A model generated the notes under the pieces. That model was given only the letters and a program-made list of their open reading frames with translations, did no database searches and had not been told where the DNA came from. A stretch of DNA of 64,000 bases, from contig NZ_FOOH01000022.1 of the NCBI RefSeq assembly GCF_900113135.1, positions 1 to 64,000 of the forward strand, written 5' to 3'. Of the stretch, positions 34,356 through 45,506 are shown piece after piece; position 1 is the first letter of the stretch, and each line of letters starts with the position of its first letter. The position numbers and the translations under genes were made by a program. This stretch comes from Salegentibacter agarivorans. GTDB lineage: Bacteria; Bacteroidota; Bacteroidia; Flavobacteriales; Flavobacteriaceae.

Positions 34356-35032
34356 GCGAAGTCAATTACATTAGCCACTTAAACGGAGTATTACGGAAAT
34401 TCGCTGATGACGACAAGATCTCGTCCTCACACCGCAGTTTATACTTGGCATTTTTTGAATTATGGAACCAAAAGCGTTTTCCGAAAACAATTATACTTAA
34501 CAGTAAACAGGTGATGGCACTAGCCAAAATACGTTCCAGAACGACCGACCACAAATTACTTCGGGAGCTAACAAACTGGGGATATCTTAAATACCATCCC
34601 TCCAGTAGTCCCCTAATGGGATCACTCATGGAGATGTCCAGATTTGATACACACCCTGATCAAAAAATGAACAGGACTTGTCCAGTTTCTGAACAGGTAC
34701 CTGTCCAAAAATTGGTATCTTATAATAAACATAAGAGTAAACATATAATAAACTCTTTTAAAACCACTTGTCCAGAAAATGAACAAGAGGTTATTGAGTT
34801 TTTCAGAGAAGAAAAAAGAAGTATTCTGGAGGCTAAAAAATTCTATAATTTTTATGAATCCATAGGCTGGAAATTAAATGGTAAAAATCCAATTACAAAG
34901 TGGCAAGCCTGTGCCCAAAGTTGGATGCTAAAGGCTGACGAAATAAAAAAAGATCTAAAGTCTAATTCACCGTCCCATAACCGGGGCTACTTGCATACTA
35001 GTAGGAATAAAAACTATGGGGAGCCGTTATAG
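34352..35032 (+). CDS. Rep-like protein, paralogue of 13346-14098
   Basis: 226 aa. Same layout as the protein at 13346: YISHLNGVLRKFADDDKISS, a winged-helix region (LNSKQVMALAKIRSRTTDHK), a C-terminal VIEFFREEKRSILEAKKFYN with FYESIGWKLNG, and the same ending NKNYGEPL. In the first module the DnaC-like gene starts inside this ending. Here the corresponding ATG frame closes after 15 codons, so the ATPase is missing. It may have been lost when the defence island joined. Confidence 0.62.
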   Translation: MSEVNYISHLNGVLRKFADDDKISSSHRSLYLAFFELWNQKRFPKTIILNSKQVMALAKIRSRTTDHKLLRELTNWGYLKYHPSSSPLMGSLMEMSRFDTHPDQKMNRTCPVSEQVPVQKLVSYNKHKSKHIINSFKTTCPENEQEVIEFFREEKRSILEAKKFYNFYESIGWKLNGKNPITKWQACAQSWMLKADEIKKDLKSNSPSHNRGYLHTSRNKNYGEPL

Positions 35033-35204
35033 ATTAGATGATCAAATTCAAAATTTCATTTAATTTGAAAGCTGTATGCTGTAATGTTTACCCTCTTTTT
35101 TATTTCACTAAACGGAAATCTATTGGAGCATACAGAATCGAATAGTAAAAAGAAAACCAATAAATTTTAAGATTTTTTATACACACTTTTAGTTGACAAA
35201 TAGA

Positions 35205-35212
35205 TACATTTG
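35205..35212 (+). promoter_or_regulatory. Candidate -7 box of the XRE-ImmA/PIN operon
   Basis: TACATTTG fits TAnnTTTG and lies 23 bp before the ATG at 35236. The region 35205-35224 (TACATTTGCAAATATTTGTA) is nearly palindromic, so the encoded XRE protein may bind its own promoter here. Confidence 0.45.
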
Positions 35213-35235
35213 CAAATATTTGTAAACCCAACCTT

Positions 35236-36282
35236 ATGCAAGCTATTTTTTCTAAACGTCTTAAAAGTGCCAGAATTCTTGCCGGAATGTCTCAAGACGA
35301 TCTCGTGAAAAAAATAGATAAACTGGTTTCTAAAAATGCTATTTCCAAATATGAAAAAGGGCAAATGCTACCAGATTCCAATGTGTTGATCCAACTGGCA
35401 AAAGCTCTCAATGTAAAGCCCGATTATTTTTTTAGAAGTTATAATGTGGAAATCGAAAAAATTGAATTTCGGAAAAAGAAAAAATTGGGCACCAAAAAAT
35501 TAAATGCCATTCAGGAGCAAGTGAAAGATATGGTAGAACGCTATCTGGAACTGGAACAATTCCTTGAGATTAAATCTGAATTTAAAAATCCTGTCAGCGA
35601 TAAAATTATCAATGATGGCGATGATGTCGAAAATGCGGTAAACACTCTGTTAACTGAATGGAAATTGGGCTTTAATGCCTTGCCAAACGTGGTGGAGTTT
35701 TTAGAAGAAAAAGAAATAAAAGTAGTAGAGATAGAGGCGCCCCCCGCTTTTGACGGGTTCTCCGGCTGGGCCGATAAAGTATACCCGGTGGTAGTGTTGA
35801 ATAAAAACTATTCCATAGAACGTAAACGCCTCACTGCTTTACACGAATTAGGGCACTTACTTTTAAACTTCAATACCAATTTGGAGCATAAGGATATTGA
35901 AAAACTATGTTTCAGGTTTGCTGGTGCAATGCTAATTCCGAAAGAAACCTTTTTTAAAGAACTTGGAGGAAAACGAACTTCCATTAGTCTTAACGAGCTT
36001 ATAAATACCAAAGAAGAATACGGTATGTCTGTACAGGCAATTATGCGAAGGGCTAAGGATTTAGAGGTTATTACCGATTATTATTACCGGGGCTTTTGTA
36101 TAAAAATGGTGAAAAATAAAGAAGAGGAAGGCCTGGGAAAATATGTGGGAATTGAAAAATCCAATCGATTTAATCAACTTTTATATCGTGCAGCTTCCGA
36201 AGATATTATTTCCTTAAGTAAAGCTGCGAATTTGGCTAATTTAAAATTGGCAGCATTTAGAAAAGAGTTTATCGCTTTATGA
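35236..36282 (+). CDS. XRE regulator with ImmA/IrrE metallopeptidase domain
   Basis: 348 aa. HTH in residues ~6-62 (RLKSARILAGMSQDDLVKKI, KNAISKYEKG). The zinc-peptidase domain covers about 150-250, with HELGH at about 200 (LTALHELGHLLLNF) and a downstream FRFAGAMLIPKE Glu-region, the IrrE/ImmA pattern. Such proteins cleave or inactivate a repressor or act as antitoxin in some toxin-antitoxin pairs. The PIN gene overlaps its stop by 4 bp (ATGA at 36279-36282), so the two form one unit. Confidence 0.9.
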   Translation: MQAIFSKRLKSARILAGMSQDDLVKKIDKLVSKNAISKYEKGQMLPDSNVLIQLAKALNVKPDYFFRSYNVEIEKIEFRKKKKLGTKKLNAIQEQVKDMVERYLELEQFLEIKSEFKNPVSDKIINDGDDVENAVNTLLTEWKLGFNALPNVVEFLEEKEIKVVEIEAPPAFDGFSGWADKVYPVVVLNKNYSIERKRLTALHELGHLLLNFNTNLEHKDIEKLCFRFAGAMLIPKETFFKELGGKRTSISLNELINTKEEYGMSVQAIMRRAKDLEVITDYYYRGFCIKMVKNKEEEGLGKYVGIEKSNRFNQLLYRAASEDIISLSKAANLANLKLAAFRKEFIAL

Positions 36283-36788
36283 GAATTATTGTCAATGATG
36301 CTAATATTCTCATAGACCTGGTTGAACTTGACCTGCTCCCCCATTTTTTCGACCTTGAGTTTGAATTTCATACCACGGCTCTGGTATTAGACGAATTATT
36401 TGAGGAGCAACAGGAAGCTTTAAGGCCTTATATAGACCAAAACCTGTTAATTGTATCTCTTATTTCTGGAGAAGAATTAATCGAAATTGCTAAGCTACAA
36501 TTATCCAAACCCAAACTTTCTGAACAAGACTGCTCAGCTTTTTTCCAGGCCAAAACCAAAGGAGGTACTTTAATTACAAGCGATAAAAATCTACGGAAAT
36601 ACGCTACAGAGGAAACGGTAGAAGTACACGGGCACCTATGGATTTTTGATGAAATGGTAGAAGCCGCTACTATCTCACCTCATAGAGCTTCTGAAAAGCT
36701 TAACGAACTATGCAAAAAGGTCAATCCTAGACTTAACTTACCCTCAAATGAATGTAAAAAGCGACATTCTTCCTGGAGCAAGCTTTAA
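36279..36788 (+). CDS. PIN-domain protein, probable ribonuclease toxin
   Basis: 169 aa. PIN fold acidic residues: VNDANILIDL (first Asp near residue 6), a middle LVLDELFEEQ, then SEQDCSAFFQAK (Asp about 85) and LITSDKNLRKYA (Asp about 100). PIN toxins cut tRNA or mRNA. The translational overlap with the XRE-ImmA gene suggests a toxin-antitoxin-like or defence pair. Sits at the left edge of the restriction-rich island. Confidence 0.83.
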   Translation: MRIIVNDANILIDLVELDLLPHFFDLEFEFHTTALVLDELFEEQQEALRPYIDQNLLIVSLISGEELIEIAKLQLSKPKLSEQDCSAFFQAKTKGGTLITSDKNLRKYATEETVEVHGHLWIFDEMVEAATISPHRASEKLNELCKKVNPRLNLPSNECKKRHSSWSKL

Positions 36789-37207
36789 GCTTTCTATTTC
36801 TTCACTTTCCTTTACCTATTACCCAAATTTTTCTAAATTGTACCACTATTAACAAGCCCTACCTTGTTGGCATTGCATTACCCAATTTTTAGTGAAGATT
36901 GTAATGCTTTTTAATTTTAAAAGACTCCAATATTATAATGTACAAAAAAGAACTGCCGGATAAAGTTGCCAGTCTACTCTGCCTTTCGGCTATCAGAAAA
37001 AACGCAATACTAAAATTAGGGCTTTCAATTAATAACATACCTTACGGAATACCTCTCAATAATAGCTTTTTAAGCTTTCCTTCTGGAGTGGAAATTTTAA
37101 TTCCAATGCTTTGCTATGTGTTATTTAAAACTGATACATTAAACTATAAAGCCATTATTGACTCATAAGCTTATTCAAAAAATAATAAATAAACAATTAA
37201 AAAATAA
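36789..37207. other. Intergenic region before the restriction operon
   Basis: 418 bp. A 76-codon frame at 36938-37168 has no recognisable domain and I do not accept it as a gene. The stretch should contain the hsdM promoter. No repeat or hairpin stands out. Confidence 0.45.
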
Positions 37208-38755
37208 ATGACAAGTACAGCACAAAGAGCCGAATTACAGAGCCAAATTTGGAGAATTGCCAATGATGTTCGGGGTTCGGTAGATGGATGGGATTTTAAA
37301 CATTTTGTTTTAGGAACCCTTTTCTATCGATTCATCAGTGAAAACTTCATTATTTACATTGAAGGTGGCGATGAGAGCATAGATTATGCAAACCTATCTG
37401 ATGAAGTAATTACAGCAGAAATAAAAGAAGATGCGGTAAAAACAAAAGGCTATTTTATTTACCCAAGCCAGCTTTTTGTAAATGTGGTTAAAGATGCTAA
37501 TAGCAATGAAAACTTAAATACAGATTTAGCCGCTATTTTCTCTGCTATTGAAAGTTCTGCCAACGGTTATCCTTCCGAAGAAGATATCAAAGGCCTGTTT
37601 GCAGATTTTGACACTACAAGTAGCCGACTTGGTAGTACGGTTGAAAGTAAAAACAGCCGACTAGCTAAAGTCTTAAAAGGAGTGGCCGGTTTAAAATTTG
37701 GAAGTTTTGAAGATAATAAAATTGACCTGTTTGGTGATGCTTATGAGTTTCTAATTTCCAACTATGCAGCCAATGCGGGTAAATCTGGAGGTGAGTTTTT
37801 CACTCCCCAAAATGTATCTAATCTGATTGCGCAATTGGCATTGCACAAACAAGAAACGGTTAATAAAATTTACGATCCAGCGGTGGGTTCCGGTTCTTTG
37901 CTTCTACAGGCCAGGCCACATTTTAAAAAGCACATTATTCAAGAAGGTTTTTATGGCCAGGAAATCAATTACACCACCTACAACCTGGCACGTATGAATA
38001 TGTTTTTACACAACATCAACTACGATAAATTTCATTTAGTACACGGTGATACCTTAATACATCCGGAGTTGGGAGATGAAAAACCTTTTGACGCCATTGT
38101 ATCAAATCCCCCATACTCAGTTAAATGGGTTGGAGACAACGACCCTACTTTAATTAATGACGATCGTTTTGCCCCTGCAGGTGTACTTGCTCCTAAATCT
38201 AAGGCAGATTTTGCTTTCGTAATGCACGCCTTAAGTTATTTGTCGAGTAAAGGTAGAGCGGCTTTAGTTTGCTTTCCAGGTATTTTTTACCGTGGCGGTG
38301 CGGAGCAAAAAATAAGAAAGTACCTGGTGGATAACAACTTTGTAGAAACGGTGATCTCTTTAGCACCTAACTTGTTTTTTGGGACTTCTATAGCGGTAAA
38401 CATTTTAGTGCTTTCAAAGAGCAAAACTGATACTAAAACGCAATTTATAGATGTAAGCGGGGAAGATTTTTTTAAAAAGGAAACCAATAACAATGTGTTG
38501 CTAGATTCGCATATCGACGAGATTATCAAAATGTTCGATAATAAAGAAGAAGTTCTCCACGTAGCCACGACTATCGATAATAATAGAATTTCAGAAAATG
38601 ACTATAACCTATCGGTAAGTTCTTATGTAGAACCTAAAGACACACGAGAGGAAATAGATATAAAGGTTCTGAATAAAGAAGTTGCTCAAACCGTAAAAAA
38701 AATAGATAACCTTCGTACTGAGATTGATACCATTGTAAAAGAGATTGAAGGATGA
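37208..38755 (+). CDS. hsdM: Type I restriction enzyme modification subunit HsdM
   Basis: 515 aa N6-adenine methyltransferase. N-terminal HsdM domain (about 9-150), then [18 protein letters not shown], the AdoMet motif [14 protein letters not shown] (about 221-234) and catalytic [10 protein letters not shown] (about 297-306, NPPY). It forms M2S with HsdS and M2S R2 with HsdR. Start at 37208 gives the complete N-terminal domain. The HsdS gene overlaps its stop (ATGA). Confidence 0.96.
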   Translation: MTSTAQRAELQSQIWRIANDVRGSVDGWDFKHFVLGTLFYRFISENFIIYIEGGDESIDYANLSDEVITAEIKEDAVKTKGYFIYPSQLFVNVVKDANSNENLNTDLAAIFSAIESSANGYPSEEDIKGLFADFDTTSSRLGSTVESKNSRLAKVLKGVAGLKFGSFEDNKIDLFGDAYEFLISNYAANAGKSGGEFFTPQNVSNLIAQLALHKQETVNKIYDPAVGSGSLLLQARPHFKKHIIQEGFYGQEINYTTYNLARMNMFLHNINYDKFHLVHGDTLIHPELGDEKPFDAIVSNPPYSVKWVGDNDPTLINDDRFAPAGVLAPKSKADFAFVMHALSYLSSKGRAALVCFPGIFYRGGAEQKIRKYLVDNNFVETVISLAPNLFFGTSIAVNILVLSKSKTDTKTQFIDVSGEDFFKKETNNNVLLDSHIDEIIKMFDNKEEVLHVATTIDNNRISENDYNLSVSSYVEPKDTREEIDIKVLNKEVAQTVKKIDNLRTEIDTIVKEIEG

Positions 38756-40017
38756 ATTATTTAGAAAAATTATTAGAAGGGGTTGAAGTTGAGTGGAAAG
38801 AAATTAATAATATTTCTGAAATATACGGAGGTCTGAAAGGAAAAAGTAAAGAAGATTTCACAGATGGCAATGCTAAATATGTGTCATATAAGAATATTTT
38901 CTATAACATCGAAGTTGATTTTGAAAGACTTGAAACTGTAAAGGTTGCGTCAGATGAAAACCAATATGAAGTAAAATATGGAGATGTAATTTTTACTGGT
39001 TCATCAGAAACAGCTAATGAAGCAGGAATGTCTTCTGCTGTTACTAATAAATCGGACATTAAGGTATATCTAAATAGTTTTTCTTTTGGACTAAGGTTTA
39101 ATTCAGATATTGAACTTTTACCTGAATTTTCAAAATATTTATTTAGAAGTCATTTTATGCGTAAGGCAATAGCGAAAACAGCAAATGGCGTTACTCGTTT
39201 TAATATTTCAAAAAAAAGATTTAAAAAACTTCAAATTCCAATCCCTACCCTAGAAATTCAACAAAAATTAGTTGATATTCTCGATTCGTTTACAAAACAT
39301 ACGACAGAGCTTAGAACAGAGCTTAGAACAGAGCTTACCGGACGTAAACAGCAGTTCACCTATTATCGAGAACAGTTATTAAGTTTTGATAAAGAAGAAG
39401 TCCTACATTTACCATTGGGTGATGAAAATATTGGTGAATTTATTCGCGGTAAACGATTTGTAAAAACTGATATTCTTGAAGAAGGAGTTCCTGCAATTCA
39501 TTACGGTGAGATGTATACCCACTATGGTACTTGGGCAAATCAAACAAAATCTTATGTCAGTAGAGAATTAGTAGATCGGAAAAAGTTAAGGCTTGCTGAA
39601 AAAGGAAATGTTATTATAGTCGCAGCTGGTGAAACTATTGAAGATATAGGTCAAGGAACAGCTTGGTTAGGTGATGAAGGAGTAGTCATCCACGATGCTT
39701 GCTTTTATTACAAAAGTGATTTAAATCCTAAATATGTAGCTTATTTCACGCGTACAAGACAATTTCACGATCAAATTAAGAAACATATCCGAACAGGTAA
39801 AATTTCTGCAATCAATGCAAAAGGGTTGGGCCAAGCAATAATACCTATACCTTCACCCGAAGAACAAGAACGCATAGTTTCCATCCTAGATAAATTTGAT
39901 AAGCTTACTATTTCGATTAGTGATGGTTTACCAAAAGAAATAGAATTAAGGCATAAACAGTACGAGTATTACCGCACCTTGTTATTAGACTTTCCTAAAG
40001 CAAATGTAGATATATAA
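38752..40017 (+). CDS. hsdS: Type I restriction enzyme specificity subunit HsdS
   Basis: 421 aa with two target recognition domains (about 15-175 and 215-395), each ending in a conserved helical region ([40 protein letters not shown]). These set the two half-sites of the recognition sequence. The central spacer contains a tandem [11 protein letters not shown] repeat (DNA 39304-39337) that may vary in copy number and so change the distance between half-sites. Followed by an ATPase gene with a 1-bp gap. Confidence 0.95.
   Translation: MNYLEKLLEGVEVEWKEINNISEIYGGLKGKSKEDFTDGNAKYVSYKNIFYNIEVDFERLETVKVASDENQYEVKYGDVIFTGSSETANEAGMSSAVTNKSDIKVYLNSFSFGLRFNSDIELLPEFSKYLFRSHFMRKAIAKTANGVTRFNISKKRFKKLQIPIPTLEIQQKLVDILDSFTKHTTELRTELRTELTGRKQQFTYYREQLLSFDKEEVLHLPLGDENIGEFIRGKRFVKTDILEEGVPAIHYGEMYTHYGTWANQTKSYVSRELVDRKKLRLAEKGNVIIVAAGETIEDIGQGTAWLGDEGVVIHDACFYYKSDLNPKYVAYFTRTRQFHDQIKKHIRTGKISAINAKGLGQAIIPIPSPEEQERIVSILDKFDKLTISISDGLPKEIELRHKQYEYYRTLLLDFPKANVDI
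39304..39337. repeat. Tandem 12-bp repeat within hsdS
   Basis: ACAGAGCTTAGA at 39304-39315 and 39316-39327, then 10 bases of a third copy. In frame, so the copy number changes the protein spacer by four residues per unit. Confidence 0.8.
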
Positions 40018-40018
40018 T

Positions 40019-41179
40019 ATGAGCCAATCCTTAGAGCAAATAGCCCAAAAACTTAAAGACAGTCCAAAGAAGGTCCAGTTAATTTATGCCTTTAATGGAA
40101 TAGGTAAAACAAGGTTGTCCCGTAAATTTAGATTATTAGTAGACCCAAAGGAAACAGCAGAGGAGGAAGAAGAACAAGAAGATACCCGTATTAAAGTAAT
40201 GTATTATAATGCATTTACAGAAGATCTTTTCTATTGGGATAATGATTTAGATGCAGACACAAATAGAAGGCTAATTATACGGCCTAATAATTTTACAAAT
40301 TTAGTTTTGCAGTTCCTCAAGGATCAAGATTTAGATGGTAATATAGCGTCTAATCTCCAGCATTATACAAATAAATACCTTACACCATATTTCAACGATA
40401 ATTATTCAGAAGTTTCTTTCTCAATTGAACGAGGGGGTGATGATACCTTGAATAACATTAAAATATCTAAAGGGGAGGAAAGTAACTTTATATGGTGTGT
40501 TTTCTTTAGTCTTTTAGAACAAATTGTTGATATATTAAATATTGCAGAAATTGAAGATCGCTCCACAAGCCAGTTCAACAATTTAGAATATATTTTTATA
40601 GATGACCCAATTAGTTCATTAGATGAAAATCATTTAATTGAGCTTGCTGTAAACTTAGCTGAATTAATTAAAAAATCTAACGGATTAAAATTTATAGTTT
40701 CAACACATAATCCTCTTTTCTATAATGTATTGTATAATGAGCTTGGTTTAAAGAAGAAGAAAGGAGCTTTTATGTTAAGTAAAAACGAAGATGGCACTAT
40801 TAATTTAGATGATAAATATGGAGATTCCAACAAAAGCTTTTCCTACCATCTTTATTTAAAGGAGACAATTGAAGAAGCAATTCAATCAAACACTATTGAG
40901 AAGTATCATTTTATGTTGCTTCGTAATTTATATGAAAAAACAGCTAATTTTTTAGGTTATCCGGAATGGAAAAGGTTGTTACCAGAGGACAGACAATTAT
41001 ATTATAATAGAATAATTCAGTTTACAAGTCACTCTACCTTATCTAATGAAACTGTACCTGAGCCAACTAATCCTGAGAAAAACACTGTAAAGTTATTACT
41101 TGAACATTTGGTTGATAGTAAATATTGGAAAGAAGAAGTAGAACCGTCAGCAATGGAAACAGAAAATGTCACAGTATAA
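40019..41179 (+). CDS. ABC/AAA-type ATPase embedded in the type I restriction operon
   Basis: 386 aa. Walker [11 protein letters not shown] (about residues 26-35), a degenerate signature ISKGEESNF (about 157), Walker [16 protein letters not shown] (about 194-208) and switch His in VSTHNPLF (about 230). This order resembles PrrC/RloC anticodon nucleases and RloA-like ATPases found inside hsd operons. A clear nuclease triad is not visible in the C-terminal part, and the ATPase is short, so the activity is open. It overlaps the start of hsdR by 14 bp, so its expression is tied to the restriction system. Confidence 0.75.
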   Translation: MSQSLEQIAQKLKDSPKKVQLIYAFNGIGKTRLSRKFRLLVDPKETAEEEEEQEDTRIKVMYYNAFTEDLFYWDNDLDADTNRRLIIRPNNFTNLVLQFLKDQDLDGNIASNLQHYTNKYLTPYFNDNYSEVSFSIERGGDDTLNNIKISKGEESNFIWCVFFSLLEQIVDILNIAEIEDRSTSQFNNLEYIFIDDPISSLDENHLIELAVNLAELIKKSNGLKFIVSTHNPLFYNVLYNELGLKKKKGAFMLSKNEDGTINLDDKYGDSNKSFSYHLYLKETIEEAIQSNTIEKYHFMLLRNLYEKTANFLGYPEWKRLLPEDRQLYYNRIIQFTSHSTLSNETVPEPTNPEKNTVKLLLEHLVDSKYWKEEVEPSAMETENVTV

Positions 41180-44100
41180 ACCCATAGCAGAATCAAAAAA
41201 CTTTATTGTTTTAGATAAGTATAAAAAGTTTTCAGAACTTAATGAACCGCAGGTTAGCTATCAAACAGAGGCAGATTTAGAAAAAGAACTTATCGAGGAC
41301 CTAAAAAATCAAGGTTACGAGGTACTTCCGCAGCTTAATCAGGAACGTATGCTGGCAAATGTTCGGGTTCAATTGCAAAACCTGAACAATATGCAATTTA
41401 CGAATAATGAATGGCAGCGTTTTTTAGTAGAATACTTAGATAAACCCAGCGATAATAGTATTGATAAAACAAGAAAGGTACACGACGACTATATCTTCGA
41501 TTTTGTATTTGACGATGGGCATATTCAAAATATTTACCTGGTAGATAAACAGAATATGACGCGTAATAAGGTTCAAGTGGTTTCTCAATTTGAGCAAAAA
41601 GGAACACACGCCAATCGTTATGATGTCACGATTTTAGTCAATGGTTTACCCTTTGTACAAATTGAACTTAAAAAAAGGGGTATTGCCATTCGTGAAGCCT
41701 TTAACCAGGTACACCGTTATACCAAAGAAAGTTTTAATACTACAAATTCACTGTTTAAATACTTACAGCTTTTTGTAATTTCAAACGGTACAGATACCCG
41801 ATACTTTGCAAATACCGTAGAGCGAAATAAAAACAGTTTCGACTTTACAATGAATTGGGCAAAATCTGACAATTCACTCATCAAGGATTTAAAAGATTTT
41901 ACAGCTACTTTTTTTGAGAAAAATACCTTACTCAATATTTTGCTTAATTATTCGGTGTTCGATATAAGTAATACTTTACTTATAATGCGTCCTTATCAAA
42001 TTGCTGCAACTGAAAGAATTTTATGGAAAATCAAAAGTAGTTATGAAACTAAAAAATGGGCAACTACAGAAAGTGGCGGTTATGTTTGGCATACCACAGG
42101 CTCAGGTAAAACCCTTACCAGTTTTAAAGCTGCAAGGCTTGCAACAGAATTAGATTTTATAGATAAAGTATTGTTTGTTGTAGATCGTAAAGATTTAGAC
42201 TTTCAAACAATGAAGGAGTATCAACGCTTTTCTCCAGATAGTGTAAACGGTTCAGAAAATACTGCCGGGTTAAAAAGAAATATTGAGAAAGAGGATAATA
42301 AGATTATAGTTACTACTATTCAAAAATTGAATAACCTCATTAAAAGCGAAAATAATTTAGCCTTATACCAGAAGCAAGTCGTTTTTATTTTTGATGAAGC
42401 ACATAGATCACAATTTGGAGAAGCTCAAAAAAACTTACAGAAGAAGTTTAAAAAGTACTATCAATTTGGGTTTACCGGCACCCCAATTTTTCCTGAAAAT
42501 GCTCTAGGTGCAGAAACGACGGCAAGTGTATTCGGGAGGGAGTTGCATTCCTACGTAATTACCGATGCAATTCGTGATGAAAAAGTATTAAAATTCAAGG
42601 TAGATTATAATGATGTTCGTCCTCAATTTAAAGGGATAGAATCAGAACAGGATTTAGAAAAGTTAAGTGCAGCAGAAAACAAAAAGGCATTATTACATCC
42701 TACAAGAATCAAAGAAATATCACAGTATATTTTAAACAATTTCAGGCAAAAAACCCATAGAACTAAAGGGGGCAGCAATAGCGGTTTTAATGCAATGTTT
42801 GCGGTAAGCAGTATCGATGCAGCAAAGTCCTATTACGAAATGATAAATGAGTTGCAAAAAGACAGTGATAAACCTTTAAAAATAGCAACTATTTTTTCTT
42901 TTGCAGCCAATGAAGAACAAAATGCAATAGGTGAAATTCAGGACGAAACCTTCGAGCCTGCTGCAATGGATATGAGTGGAAAGGAATTCTTAACCAAAGC
43001 TATTGGTGATTATAACCAAATGTTTAAAACCAGTTTTGGAGTAGATAGCAAAGAATTTCAAAACTATTATCGTGATTTAGCCAAAAGGGTGAAGAATCAG
43101 GATATCGACTTCTTAATCGTAGTAGGGATGTTTTTAACCGGTTTTGATGCTCCTACGCTTAATACCTTATTCGTTGATAAGAACCTGCGTTACCACGGCT
43201 TAATGCAAGCCTTTTCACGTACCAATCGTATTTACGATGCAACAAAAACTTTTGGAAATATTGTAACCTTTAGAGATTTAGAAAAAGCTACGGTAGATGC
43301 AATTACGCTATTTGGAGATAGCAAAACAAAAAATGTGGTTTTAGAGAAAAGCTATAAAGAATATTTAGAAGGGTTTGAAGACATAGCCACAGGGAAAGCG
43401 CGACGCGGTTACATAGAAATTGTAAACGAGTTGAATGAAAAGTTTCCGAATCCTGATCAATTAGAAACGGAAAAGCAGAAAAAAGAATTTTCTAAACTTT
43501 TTGGAGAATATTTACGTGTAGAAAACATTTTACAGAATTATGATGAATTTACACATCTTAAAGAACTTCAAAAAATAGATAAAAATGACACAGAGGCTAT
43601 CGAAGAGTTTAAGGAGGAGAATTTCTTAAGTGATGCAGATATTAAAAAAATGCAAGGCCTTGAAGTGCTGGAAGAACGAACCGTACAAGACTATCGCTCT
43701 ACCTATAACGATATTCGCGATTGGCTAAGAAGAGAAAAACAAGGTAAGGAAGCTGAAGAATCTAATATCGATTGGGATGATGTAGTTTTTGAAATAGACT
43801 TACTAAAATCACAGGAAATCAACTTAGACTATATTCTTGAATTGATTTTTGAGAATAATAAGAAAACAAAAAGTAAAGCAGACTTAGTTGAGGAAATAAG
43901 ACGTGTGATTCGTGCTAGTATTGGGAATAGAGCAAAAGAAAGCTTAGTCGTAGATTTCATAAATTCAACCGACCTGGATGCAATAGAAGACAAGTCTAGT
44001 ATTATAGATGCTTTTTTTGCATTTGCTCAAAAGAAACAAAAGAAAGAAGCAGAAGAATTAATAGAGGACGATAACTTAAATGAAGAAGCAGCTAAGCGCT

Positions 44101-44273
44101 ATATGCTATCTTCACTAAAACGCGAATACGCCAGTGAAAACGGTACAGAATTAAATTCGATTTTACCAAAGATGAGTCCCTTGAACCCTCAGTATCTAAC
44201 CAAAAAACAAACTGTATTTCAAAAAATATCGGCTTTCGTAGAAAAGTTTAAAGGTGTTGGGGGCAAAATATAA
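41166..44273 (+). CDS. hsdR: Type I restriction enzyme endonuclease subunit HsdR
   Basis: 1035 aa. N-terminal PD-(D/E)XK nuclease ([20 protein letters not shown], about residues 150-169), then the SF2 translocase with Walker A HTTGSGKT (about 310), DEAH box [11 protein letters not shown] (about 409), FGFTGTPIF (about 434) and the motif VI region [10 protein letters not shown] (about 677). The C-terminal ~300 residues are helical and bind HsdM. Normal length; no defect seen, so the system appears complete. Confidence 0.96.
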   Translation: MSQYKPIAESKNFIVLDKYKKFSELNEPQVSYQTEADLEKELIEDLKNQGYEVLPQLNQERMLANVRVQLQNLNNMQFTNNEWQRFLVEYLDKPSDNSIDKTRKVHDDYIFDFVFDDGHIQNIYLVDKQNMTRNKVQVVSQFEQKGTHANRYDVTILVNGLPFVQIELKKRGIAIREAFNQVHRYTKESFNTTNSLFKYLQLFVISNGTDTRYFANTVERNKNSFDFTMNWAKSDNSLIKDLKDFTATFFEKNTLLNILLNYSVFDISNTLLIMRPYQIAATERILWKIKSSYETKKWATTESGGYVWHTTGSGKTLTSFKAARLATELDFIDKVLFVVDRKDLDFQTMKEYQRFSPDSVNGSENTAGLKRNIEKEDNKIIVTTIQKLNNLIKSENNLALYQKQVVFIFDEAHRSQFGEAQKNLQKKFKKYYQFGFTGTPIFPENALGAETTASVFGRELHSYVITDAIRDEKVLKFKVDYNDVRPQFKGIESEQDLEKLSAAENKKALLHPTRIKEISQYILNNFRQKTHRTKGGSNSGFNAMFAVSSIDAAKSYYEMINELQKDSDKPLKIATIFSFAANEEQNAIGEIQDETFEPAAMDMSGKEFLTKAIGDYNQMFKTSFGVDSKEFQNYYRDLAKRVKNQDIDFLIVVGMFLTGFDAPTLNTLFVDKNLRYHGLMQAFSRTNRIYDATKTFGNIVTFRDLEKATVDAITLFGDSKTKNVVLEKSYKEYLEGFEDIATGKARRGYIEIVNELNEKFPNPDQLETEKQKKEFSKLFGEYLRVENILQNYDEFTHLKELQKIDKNDTEAIEEFKEENFLSDADIKKMQGLEVLEERTVQDYRSTYNDIRDWLRREKQGKEAEESNIDWDDVVFEIDLLKSQEINLDYILELIFENNKKTKSKADLVEEIRRVIRASIGNRAKESLVVDFINSTDLDAIEDKSSIIDAFFAFAQKKQKKEAEELIEDDNLNEEAAKRYMLSSLKREYASENGTELNSILPKMSPLNPQYLTKKQTVFQKISAFVEKFKGVGGKI

Positions 44274-44360
44274 CTCCATCAATAAACTACTTTGCTAAAA
44301 ATGGTTATGAACTTTAGGGTAAATAAAGGAGGGAATAAGAATAGTTGAAAATTCTTAATT

Positions 44361-45506
44361 ATGAAAAAAGAAGCTACAAAATTTAATAGGCTTGTACTAG
44401 TTGGGAATGGTTTTGACCTTGCACTTGGATTAAATACAGGGTACAATGATTTTGTACTTTGGTTATTGAAAAAGTATTTTTTTCTAACTTTAAATAATAG
44501 TGAAGTTGTAACCCGTGACAGAAGAAGCTTCAATGGTGGTTACCTTAACAATGATACTTTTGAGATAGGAATTCGGCAAAATTATTCTAATGTTTCTTAT
44601 GAAGTTGAAATATCTAAAATTGAATCAATTAAAGATATAAAGCACTTATGGGAAAGATATGATATCGAATATAAAATTAAATCGAAATTCCTTAATCTAA
44701 TCATTAAACATAGCGATGATTTAGGTTGGGTTGATATCGAGTCATTATTTTATCTGGAGCTTAAAAACTGCATTAACAATAAACAAGAAGATATAAACCG
44801 TCTTAATCATGAGTTAGATTTTTTATCTAAGGAACTTGAATTACACCTATATGAAGTTGATGATTTACCAGATGGATGGCAGAAATTTGGCGCTACTGTT
44901 TGCAGTCAACTATCCCGAGAAATTGGGAAGGATGAATTAGAGGATGAAAGTTTGTTAAGTGAAGATAAATTACCAGATATTCTCTATTTTCTTAATTTTA
45001 ATTATACTAAGTCTTTGTTTAATTTAACCCGCGACATTAGAACTTGGAATCATCTAAAAGAAATCAATCCAGAATGGAATCCCATTCACGGACAAATTAG
45101 AAATAAAAATGCACCTATTGTATTTGGTTTTGGAGATGAGAGTGATAAAGATTACCAAAGAATAGAAAATCTAAATAAAAATACTTTTTTTGAACATATC
45201 AAATCGTTTAAATATTCTCAAACTAAAAATTACCAGCATTTAATTAAATTCCTTGATTCTGCTAATTTTCAGGTTTTTATTTACGGCCATTCTTGCGGTC
45301 TTTCAGACAGAACAATGCTAAAGGAAATTTTCGAACATAAAAACTGCAAATCTATTAAGATATTTTATTACAAAAGACCTGATGGATCTGACGATTTTTT
45401 AGAAAAAACAATGGAGATTTCAAGACATTTTTCAGATAAAGCCTTAATGCGCCGGAAGGTTGTAAATAAAGAGTTATGCCACCCAATCCCTCAAAACTAT
45501 TTCTAA
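44361..45506 (+). CDS. AbiH-family abortive infection protein
   Basis: 381 aa. The N-terminal signature LVLVGNGFDLALGLNTGYND (about residues 11-30) is diagnostic of AbiH. Further family marks are the YFLNFNYTKSL block (about 211) and HGQIRNKNAPIVFGFGDE (about 248). The C-terminal FQVFIYGHSCGLSDRTMLKE resembles a GHSL-type turn near the end of the family. AbiH aborts phage infection by an unknown mechanism. It follows hsdR by 87 bp and precedes a DUF5655 gene by 0 bp. Confidence 0.9.
   Translation: MKKEATKFNRLVLVGNGFDLALGLNTGYNDFVLWLLKKYFFLTLNNSEVVTRDRRSFNGGYLNNDTFEIGIRQNYSNVSYEVEISKIESIKDIKHLWERYDIEYKIKSKFLNLIIKHSDDLGWVDIESLFYLELKNCINNKQEDINRLNHELDFLSKELELHLYEVDDLPDGWQKFGATVCSQLSREIGKDELEDESLLSEDKLPDILYFLNFNYTKSLFNLTRDIRTWNHLKEINPEWNPIHGQIRNKNAPIVFGFGDESDKDYQRIENLNKNTFFEHIKSFKYSQTKNYQHLIKFLDSANFQVFIYGHSCGLSDRTMLKEIFEHKNCKSIKIFYYKRPDGSDDFLEKTMEISRHFSDKALMRRKVVNKELCHPIPQNYF

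Noticed and set aside
36938-37168. 76-codon frame before hsdM
   Set aside because: No domain, no coupling to neighbours and no good start context. It may be a chance frame or a decayed fragment.
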